18,973 bases of DNA from an uncultured Lachnospiraceae bacterium. GTDB taxonomy: Bacteria; Bacillota; Clostridia; Lachnospirales; Lachnospiraceae. The notes below the pieces were generated by a model that searched no databases, was not told where the DNA came from, and saw nothing but the letters and a program-made list of their open reading frames with translations. The DNA lies in assembly GCA_910588215.1 (NCBI GenBank), contig CAJUQJ010000060.1, forward strand, positions 1 through 18,973, in the 5' to 3' direction. A program made the translations under genes and the position numbers. Below are positions 14,230 to 18,973 of this stretch, piece by piece; position 1 is the first letter of the stretch; the number at the start of each line of letters is the position of its first letter.

Positions 14230-15651
14230 ATGAGTGGAAAAGATTTTTTGTGGGGAGGAGCGATTGCAGCGAACCAATGTGAAGGAGCATATCTTGCGGA
14301 TGGAAAGGGAGAATCGGTGATCGATGTGCTGCCTGCGGGAAAGAAACGGTTTGAAGCGATGGCGGATTTGAAGAAAACTCTGGAAACAGATTATGGTTAC
14401 TATCCGTCCCATGAGGGGATTGACTTTTATCATCACTATAAAGAGGATATAGCCTTATTTGCAGAGATGGGTTTTCGGGCGCTTCGCATTTCCATCAGTT
14501 GGCCGAGAATTTTTCCGACGGGAGAGGATAAGGAGCCAAATGAGAAAGGCTTGCAGTTTTACGACAGTCTGTTTGTAGAGTTAAAGAAATATAGAATTGA
14601 GCCGGTTGTAACCATCAATCATTTCGACACGCCCCTTGCTCTTGTAAAGAAATACGGAGGATGGCGTGACAGAAAGGTGATTGACGCTTATTTAAAATAT
14701 TGCAGGGTGATTTTTGAACGCTATAAAGCGGATGTTACCTATTGGATCACGATCAATGAAATCAATATGGTTCTGCATATTCCGGCGCTGGGAGCGGGTT
14801 TGCTGTTGGAGAAAGAGGAAAATGAGGAACAGATAAAATATCAGGCGGCACATTATCAGCTGCTTGCAAGTGCGGGGGCTGTAAAGATCGGTAAAGAAAT
14901 CAATCCCAAATTTCAATTTGGCTGTATGCTGGCAGCGGGACAGGTGTATGCGAATACCTGTGATCCGTCAGATGTTCTGGAAAGCCAGAAAAAGAACAGG
15001 GAACATTATTTCTTTATTGATGTGCAGGCGAGGGGTGCGTATCCTTCCTACAGCAAGCGTCTGTTTGAAGAAAATGGAATAAATCTGGATATGACGGAAG
15101 AAGATAAAAAACTTTTGGCGGAAAATACGGTAGATTATATTTCTTTCAGCTATTACTCCTCAAGGCTTACGAGCGCCGATAAAGAGTTGATGAAAAAGGC
15201 AACGACCGGAAATGCGTTTGCTACGCTGAAAAATCCGTATCTGAAAGAATCGGAATGGGGCTGGACAATCGATCCTGTCGGACTTCGCATTACAATGAAT
15301 GAATTGTATGATCGCTACCAGAAGCCGCTTTTCATCGTAGAAAATGGCTTGGGAGCATTTGACCGGGTGGAAGAAAACGGGCAGATTGCAGATGACTATC
15401 GGATTGATTATCTGAAACAGCATATCGATCAAATGAAAGAAGCGGTGAAAGATGGTGTGGAGCTTATAGGATATCTTGCCTGGGGATGCATTGACCTGAT
15501 ATCGGCATCTACGGGAGAGATGAGTAAGAGATATGGGTTCATCTATGTGGACAGGACAGATGATGGCAGCGGCAGCCTAAAGCGTTATAAAAAGAAGTCG
15601 TTTGACTGGTATAAAGAAATCATCAGACAAAACAGTGAAATGCAGAAGTAA
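14230..15651 (+). CDS. bglA: 6-phospho-beta-glucosidase, GH1
   Basis: This 473-residue enzyme hydrolyses 6-phospho-beta-glucosides delivered by a PTS to glucose 6-phosphate and an aglycone. The GH1 opening FLWGGAIAANQCEGAY is intact. The acid/base is Glu177 in WITINEIN (the NEIN form, not NEP, is usual in phospho-specific members), and the nucleophile is Glu371 in IVENGLGAFD. The phosphate-binding triad is present with the usual spacing in SASTGEMSKRYG: Ser427, Lys433 and Tyr435. This argues for a phosphorylated substrate over a free glucoside. The start is ATG 14230, six bases after AGGAG; the frame is open further upstream but without a ribosome site. It is divergent from the AraC gene and followed after 49 bases by the epimerase gene. 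Confidence 0.94.
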   Translation: MSGKDFLWGGAIAANQCEGAYLADGKGESVIDVLPAGKKRFEAMADLKKTLETDYGYYPSHEGIDFYHHYKEDIALFAEMGFRALRISISWPRIFPTGEDKEPNEKGLQFYDSLFVELKKYRIEPVVTINHFDTPLALVKKYGGWRDRKVIDAYLKYCRVIFERYKADVTYWITINEINMVLHIPALGAGLLLEKEENEEQIKYQAAHYQLLASAGAVKIGKEINPKFQFGCMLAAGQVYANTCDPSDVLESQKKNREHYFFIDVQARGAYPSYSKRLFEENGINLDMTEEDKKLLAENTVDYISFSYYSSRLTSADKELMKKATTGNAFATLKNPYLKESEWGWTIDPVGLRITMNELYDRYQKPLFIVENGLGAFDRVEENGQIADDYRIDYLKQHIDQMKEAVKDGVELIGYLAWGCIDLISASTGEMSKRYGFIYVDRTDDGSGSLKRYKKKSFDWYKEIIRQNSEMQK

Positions 15652-15679
15652 ATATTATGATAAATGGTTGTAAAATAAG

Positions 15680-15694
15680 CGCTTCGGAATGGAG
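15680..15694 (+). repeat. 15-bp copy of the end of the 79-bp repeat
   Basis: CGCTTCGGAATGGAG is identical to 7248-7262 and 18716-18730. As in those copies it supplies the ribosome site of the following gene, with the ATG six bases later. A chance match is possible for 15 bases that include a Shine-Dalgarno sequence. Confidence 0.5.
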
Positions 15695-15700
15695 GTAAAG

Positions 15701-16570
15701 ATGAAACACGGAATTTACTATGCATATTGGGAAAAGGAGTGGGCAGCAGATTATCGGAGATATGTGGAAAAGGTTGCAGGACTTGGATTTGATATTCTGG
15801 AGATAGGCGCTGCTCCGCTTCCGAAATATTCAAAGGAGAATATTCGGGCATTGAAGCAGTGTGCGGATGACAATGGTATCACCATAACAGTCGGCTATGG
15901 TCCCACATGGAATCATAATATAGGATCTGCGGACTCGGCGATTCGTGCGGAAGCGTTGGAGTGGTACAAGAGGACATTTGAGGCAATGGCGGGATTAGAC
16001 GCTCATTTGATGGGCGGCGCTTTGTATTCATATTGGCCGGTAGATTTTGCAACAGCAGACAAGGCGGATGACTGGAAATACAGTGTGGAAGGTATGCAGA
16101 TTCTCGCTCCGATGGCAAAAGAGTACGATATTGAACTTGGGATGGAAGTCCTGAATCGATTTGAAAATCATATTCTGAATACGGCGGAGGAAGGTGTGGC
16201 TTTTGTGAAAGAAGTCGGTATGGATAATGTAAAAGTTATGTTGGATACATTTCACATGAATATCGAGGAAAGCAGTATCGGAAATGCCATCCGCACAGCC
16301 GGAAAACTGTTAGGCCATTTTCATACAGGAGAATGTAACCGCATGGTACCCGGAAAGGGAAGAATGCCATGGCGCGAGATCGGGGATGCTCTGAAAGATA
16401 TCGGATATGACAAAGCGGTTGTTATGGAACCTTTTGTGCGCATGGGCGGTCAGGTCGGATCAGATATCAAAGTATGGCGTGATATCAGCCGGAATGCGTC
16501 GGAGGAACAGTTGGATGCAGATGCAAAACGTGCTGTAGAGTTCCAGAGATATATGCTGGAATGGAAATAA
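15701..16570 (+). CDS. Ketose 3-epimerase, D-psicose (allulose) / D-tagatose 3-epimerase family
   Basis: This 289-residue TIM-barrel epimerase has the metal ligands and catalytic residues in place: Glu149 in MEVLNRFEN, Asp182 in MLDTFHMN, His208 in GHFHTGECNR and Glu243 in VMEPFVRMGG. The opening MKHGIYYAYWEKEW and the run HLMGGALYSYWP agree closely, from memory, with characterised clostridial D-psicose 3-epimerases, which interconvert D-fructose and D-psicose (allulose) with Mn or Co. ATG 15701 follows GGAGG by five bases; an earlier in-frame ATG at 15689 would overlap that site. It follows the GH1 gene by 49 bases and precedes the isomerase by 25, so it is part of the second catabolic set. 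Other ketoses, such as tagatose or ribulose, remain possible substrates. Confidence 0.9.
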   Translation: MKHGIYYAYWEKEWAADYRRYVEKVAGLGFDILEIGAAPLPKYSKENIRALKQCADDNGITITVGYGPTWNHNIGSADSAIRAEALEWYKRTFEAMAGLDAHLMGGALYSYWPVDFATADKADDWKYSVEGMQILAPMAKEYDIELGMEVLNRFENHILNTAEEGVAFVKEVGMDNVKVMLDTFHMNIEESSIGNAIRTAGKLLGHFHTGECNRMVPGKGRMPWREIGDALKDIGYDKAVVMEPFVRMGGQVGSDIKVWRDISRNASEEQLDADAKRAVEFQRYMLEWK

Positions 16571-16595
16571 TTAAAAAGAAAGGAAGAAAAAGAAA

Positions 16596-17213
16596 ATGAA
16601 AATTGTAGAGAATGCCAATATGAAACTGATCAAAGATAAGAAACTTCTTGTGGGGGCTGATAATTCAGGAAGCTCATTGAAGAATGTGATTGTTGCACAT
16701 TTAAGAAAAAAAGGCTGGGAAATCGAAGATGTGGGAGCGATGTCTCCGGAGGAGAATAATCCGGATAATATGTTTCATCGTGTAGGCTTAAGAGTCGGTG
16801 CCAAGATATCAGAGGGAGAGTACGAGAGAGCTTTGATCTTCTGCGGTACCGGTATGGGTATCCATATCGCTGCAAGCAAATGTCCTCATGTGCATGCTGC
16901 GGTTGTGGAATCCGTGCCGGCAGGGCTTCGCGCAATCACCGGGAATAATGTAAATGTGCTTGCCATGGGAGCTTTTTATGTTTCTCCGCAGATGGGCATC
17001 GAAATCGCCGAGGCGTATCTTACGAATGACTTTGGCAGCGGTTACGAATGGTGGGATAATTTCTTTGAATTTCATAAGCTGGCAGTAGATGAACTGGAAG
17101 CTTTTGATTATGAGACATTTAAAGCGAACGGGTTCAAACAGGAACATCTTTATGAAGTAGACTTGAAAGATGAGATGAACAATAATCCCGGCTTTAATGT
17201 TCATGTACGGTAA
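16596..17213 (+). CDS. Divergent RpiB/LacA/LacB-family sugar-phosphate isomerase
   Basis: This 205-residue protein has the Rossmann-like RpiB fold markers: VGADNSGSSLKN at 19-30 and the active-site Cys83 in IFCGTGMGIHIAASK, the proton-transfer residue of RpiB. The second hallmark, HNDANVL, is changed to GNNVNVLAMG, so the usual catalytic His (next to Asn117) is Gly116. The C-terminal 60 residues are longer than in the roughly 150-residue RpiB. RpiB-family enzymes isomerise ribose 5-phosphate, allose 6-phosphate, galactose 6-phosphate or tetrulose phosphates; the altered motif argues against plain ribose 5-phosphate isomerase. AAAGGAAG ends nine bases before ATG 16596. It is paired with the epimerase gene, so both probably process the same unusual sugar. 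Confidence 0.85.
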   Translation: MKIVENANMKLIKDKKLLVGADNSGSSLKNVIVAHLRKKGWEIEDVGAMSPEENNPDNMFHRVGLRVGAKISEGEYERALIFCGTGMGIHIAASKCPHVHAAVVESVPAGLRAITGNNVNVLAMGAFYVSPQMGIEIAEAYLTNDFGSGYEWWDNFFEFHKLAVDELEAFDYETFKANGFKQEHLYEVDLKDEMNNNPGFNVHVR

Positions 17214-17304
17214 AGAAGCAAGCAACCGTAAACAAGAGATAGACCGTCAGCACCACACTATTCCGAACCAAAGAACAACAGACAATGTGTTTTTAAAAGC
17301 TTTG

Positions 17305-17334
17305 TTCGACAAAATGTAAGAAATATGTTATACT
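17305..17334 (+). promoter_or_regulatory. Promoter of the HTH/membrane-protein pair
   Basis: TTCGAC (17305-17310) and TATACT (17329-17334) are separated by 18 bases, about 50 bases before the HTH start. No terminator was found between the isomerase gene and this promoter. Confidence 0.5.
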
Positions 17335-17382
17335 CGTATCTGCGAAAAATAATAACGTACGTCAAAGAAAGGCGGCGAGCCA

Positions 17383-17607
17383 TTGTCAAAAAATAAATAT
17401 CAGTTTGAAAGTAAAATCCATGTGTATAGAGCTACAAAAAGAATGACGCAACAAGAACTTGCCGAGTTGGTGGGCGTTTCAAGACAAACAATTATGCAGC
17501 TTGAACGAAATCGCTATAATCCTTCTATGATGTTGGCATATAGTATTTCAAAAATATTTGATGTAACGATTGAAGATTTATTTGATTTTTCGGAGGTAGA
17601 AAAGTGA
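17383..17607 (+). CDS. Small Xre/Cro-CI-type HTH regulator
   Basis: This 74-residue single-domain DNA-binding protein has its helix-turn-helix at about 22-50: MTQQELAELVGVSRQTIMQL, then ERNRYNPSM. It ends with the usual LFDVTIEDLF-like tail, here IFDVTIEDLFDF. The start is TTG 17383 after AAAGGCGGCGAG; no ATG fits. The stop overlaps the next start (GTGA), so the small membrane protein is translationally coupled. Such HTH plus small membrane protein pairs are common in Firmicutes and are often autoregulated; their signal is mostly unknown. This pair is clearly more AT-rich than the catabolic genes to its left, which suggests a different origin. Confidence 0.88.
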   Translation: MSKNKYQFESKIHVYRATKRMTQQELAELVGVSRQTIMQLERNRYNPSMMLAYSISKIFDVTIEDLFDFSEVEK

Positions 17608-17921
17608 TTGAAATATTGAATGAGCTTGTAAATAATAGACCGATCTTGTTGGTAGGGATATATTATGGTGTGCCGATTACGATTATTCTAATTGCTTTAT
17701 TTTTTATAAAATCTTCCCGTGATGAAAGAGGACGGGCAATCATTGGAAAAGCAAGTATTATTTCTATGATTGTATTCATTTTCCTTGTTAATTTTTTTGC
17801 AAAGATATCAGATAGTATACCTATAAATTACGATACAGTAGCTTTTTGCGTTCAATGGATATACGATATTGTGCTTACGGTTGAGGTTGTCGCAATTCTG
17901 ATATACAAAAAAATTCAATAG
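17604..17921 (+). CDS. Small membrane protein paired with the HTH regulator
   Basis: This 105-residue protein has three hydrophobic segments (about 14-36, 48-68 and 78-100) and the basic, cytoplasm-facing loop KSSRDERGRAIIGK between the first two. GTG 17604 is chosen because CGGAGGT lies six bases upstream and the start overlaps the HTH stop. The family is not securely recognised; it resembles the unnamed membrane partners (DUF2178-like) often found after small Xre regulators. Its likely role is sensing or modulating the HTH protein at the membrane, an inference from the pairing only. Confidence 0.75.
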   Translation: MIEILNELVNNRPILLVGIYYGVPITIILIALFFIKSSRDERGRAIIGKASIISMIVFIFLVNFFAKISDSIPINYDTVAFCVQWIYDIVLTVEVVAILIYKKIQ

Positions 17922-17966
17922 TCAAAACTAATTATTTTTGTTGTGTTTATTTTAGGCGGCAGCTGC

Positions 17967-18182
17967 TCACTGGCAGGTACATGGTGGTACAAAAGTGGGC
18001 TTTGCCGTAAATTCCCCACTGGTCAGCATAATAGTCTGACCGCATATGGTGATGGGGTATTCCTCGTAAGGACTTACGAAAAGTCCGTTCAATGCGCTCA
18101 AAGGGTGATATTTTTCTTCGGTTAGATGATTAAAAGATATTTCCCTTTGCTGTCGCTTGTTCCTGTCGCGCCATGCGTTCAT
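17967..18182 (-). pseudogene. Leftward fragment of an unrecognised gene
   Basis: The 71-codon frame contains a well-formed stretch: ISFNHLTEEKYHPLSALNGL, then FVSPYEEYPITICGQTIML and SGEFTAKPTFVPPCTCQ before a stop. This looks like genuine coding sequence (aromatic, Pro and Cys at spaced positions) but the family is not recognised. The start ATG at 18182 overlaps the stop of another short leftward frame (18179-18268). In a neighbouring frame the DNA reads RYERMARQEQATAKGNI, so a frameshift near 18120-18135 may have split one protein. It is best seen as part of a decayed leftward unit, possibly from a conjugative element. Confidence 0.45.
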
Positions 18183-18268
18183 AGCGGTATAACGAATGAC
18201 GATTCTGCAAAAAGCTTCTCAATAATCTGTTTAATATATCCGTTTTTAATTATAAAGAAAAATGGCAT
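18179..18268 (-). CDS. 29-codon leftward ORF
   Basis: GGAATGGAGAG precedes an ATG at 18268 (minus strand) that opens MPFFFIIKNGYIKQIIEKLF and ends after FVIPL. The ribosome site is good, and the stop overlaps the start of the next leftward frame (ATGA). Given the decay around it, this is probably the intact front of a broken gene. Confidence 0.35.
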   Translation of the reverse strand: MPFFFIIKNGYIKQIIEKLFAESSFVIPL

Positions 18269-18353
18269 TTTAGGCTCTCCATTCCCACGTTCGGTTCTTT
18301 CGTTCTACTGACGGCAGAATCGATTATGCCAATAAAAACCATTTGTTTTTTTG

Positions 18354-18518
18354 TTAATGTAGGAAAAATTCTTCGCTATCTTCGTAGCTGGATAGAATAT
18401 TTTGAGCAATATGTGTACATAACCCACCATATTTTAAAGAGGTTTCTTTAATTACCTGTTAATTTAGCTCCCAGTATAATTCTACAATTCTATTATCTTC
18501 CACATGAATTTTCCGCAT
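18354..18518 (-). pseudogene. Sigma-70-like (ECF) factor N-terminal remnant
   Basis: On the minus strand the frame from about 18518 reads VEDNRIVELYWELN, a TAA stop, then QVIKETSLKYGGLCTHIAQN and ILSSYEDSEEF before a second stop at 18354. This is the region-2 opening of ECF-type sigma factors of Firmicutes (family pattern: E-(D/N)-x-x-I-x-(E/D)-L-Y-W, then I-x-x-(T/A)-x-x-K-Y-G, then D-(A/S)-E-E). The internal stop and the loss of everything after region 2.1 make it a pseudogene. The recognition is from pattern memory. Confidence 0.6.
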
Positions 18519-18558
18519 TGTTATATCTATCCGACATAAAAAATATGAATTTTTTCTT

Positions 18559-18578
18559 AACACTACTGCGGTAGTGTT
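18559..18578. promoter_or_regulatory. BlaI/MecI-type operator
   Basis: AACACTAC and GTAGTGTT are perfect 8-base arms around TGCG, directly touching a TTGACG -35 box (18577-18582). The ACTAC...GTAGT core resembles sites of BlaI/MecI repressors, whose gene starts 159 bases downstream. A related half site ACTACTGCAGT at 18619-18629 matches ACTACTGCGGT of the first site in 10 of 11 bases. The -10 is not clear (TAATGT at 18599 with a 16-base spacer is possible). Confidence 0.6.
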
Positions 18579-18651
18579 GACGGACCAATAAAAAGGTGTA
18601 ATGTATAACCAAACAGAAACTACTGCAGTCTTATAGGAAGGAGGATGAGGC

Positions 18652-18730
18652 TGAATAAATTCTCTGATGAGCAATTTAGTTCAACAAACTGAACAAGTTC
18701 AGTTAGAATTTGTGACGCTTCGGAATGGAG
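18652..18730 (+). repeat. 79-bp direct repeat, copy 2 (upstream of broken blaI)
   Basis: This matches 7184-7262 at 77 of 79 bases and again ends exactly at the ribosome site of the next gene. Here an ATG at 18667 opens a 26-codon frame (MSNLVQQTEQVQLEFVTLRN) that ends at TAA 18745-18747, overlapping the blaI start. The 10-base arms of copy 1 are weakened by the change at 18686. A CTG-started 13-codon frame lies six bases after GGAGG (18640-18644). Confidence 0.9.
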
Positions 18731-18736
18731 TTAAAA

Positions 18737-18973
18737 ATGGATATTAAACTTTTCGACTCAGAATTGAAAGTAATGTGTGTACTTTGGAGTGAGGGAGATA
18801 CCACGGCAAAACAATTCGGACAGCTTTACCCGTCCACAACCATTATGTAGAAAAGTGGCTGGCGGAACCCCCATTGAAACGCCCAATTTTGGTAAGGCAA
18901 TCTGATAGGATTTCCGCACCATTAACTTATGGCATTTTCCGTCCTGTTATTTTAATGCCGAAAAAAATGGACT
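18737..18973 (+). pseudogene. blaI'-'blaR1 deletion fusion (runs off the right edge)
   Basis: ATG 18737 follows GGAG by six bases and opens MDIKLFDSELKVMCVLWSEG and DTTAKQ, the start of the BlaI/MecI repressor winged helix. After about 27 residues the match stops. From 18820 a different frame reads TALPVHNHYVEKWLAE, then RPILVRQSDRISAPLTYGIF and RPVILMPK, an internal part of the BlaR1/MecR1-type M56 metalloprotease sensor before its HExxH site. The BlaI frame meets a TAG just after the junction. A deletion has removed most of blaI and the membrane front of blaR1. In intact systems BlaR1 senses beta-lactam and BlaI represses resistance genes; neither can work from this copy. Confidence 0.8.

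Noticed and set aside
15660..15700. A catabolite-repression (cre) site around AAGCGCTT
   Set aside because: Only the centre fits; the outer TG and CA positions do not match, so it was not listed.
18126..18311. A 61-codon rightward open frame
   Set aside because: No ribosome site and it lies opposite leftward fragments with better coding character.
18459..18674. A 71-codon leftward frame reaching into the bla promoter
   Set aside because: Only its last 18 or so codons are convincing (sigma-like start); the front overlaps the operator and repeat copy 2.
1..18973. CRISPR array, tRNA, rRNA or complete insertion sequence
   Set aside because: No regularly spaced repeats, no cloverleaf-like sequence and no intact transposase or integrase could be found by reading.

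Overview
The window looks like chromosome of a gut-type Clostridia, most likely Lachnospiraceae. Shine-Dalgarno sites are strong (AGGAGG-like), promoters are sigma-A type, and the protein families are typical of that group (YtrA-type GntR with ABC exporter, LytTR plus GHKL two-component pair, EIIABC-type PTS). This assignment is an inference from style; no taxonomic marker gene is present. No tRNA, rRNA, CRISPR array, integrase or intact transposase was seen.

Left part (1-6806). A MarR-type regulator runs off the left edge and has a near-perfect palindrome in its own leader. It is followed by debris (a uvrB core fragment and a 45-codon ORF), an intact lipoprotein and a decayed lipoprotein. 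A compact GntR / ABC ATPase / ABC permease operon follows, with a 15-bp-arm operator over its -10 box. Next come a hairpin-rich stretch with a permease remnant, then a LytTR response regulator and a GHKL sensor kinase ending at a strong terminator.

Central part (about 7054-17213). This is a coherent sugar-catabolic island. A rightward transcript encodes an alpha/beta-hydrolase esterase, a PTS permease with IIA-IIB-IIC domain order and a GH78 alpha-L-rhamnosidase. A leftward AraC regulator meets the rhamnosidase gene stop-to-stop. A second rightward set encodes a GH1 6-phospho-beta-glucosidase, a D-psicose/tagatose 3-epimerase-like enzyme and a divergent RpiB/LacAB isomerase. Taken together: a glycoside is imported and phosphorylated, trimmed of acyl and rhamnosyl groups inside the cell, hydrolysed as a 6-phosphoglycoside, and an unusual ketose or aldose branch is fed to central metabolism.

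Right part (17300-18973). An AT-rich HTH plus membrane-protein pair is followed by decayed leftward genes, including a sigma-factor remnant. At the right edge a blaI start is fused out of frame to an internal piece of blaR1, behind a palindromic operator.

The most striking structural signal is a 79-bp direct repeat (77/79 identical). It lies just upstream of the esterase start (7184-7262) and again just upstream of the broken blaI (18652-18730), so it brackets the whole catabolic island. A 15-bp piece of its end also precedes the epimerase gene.
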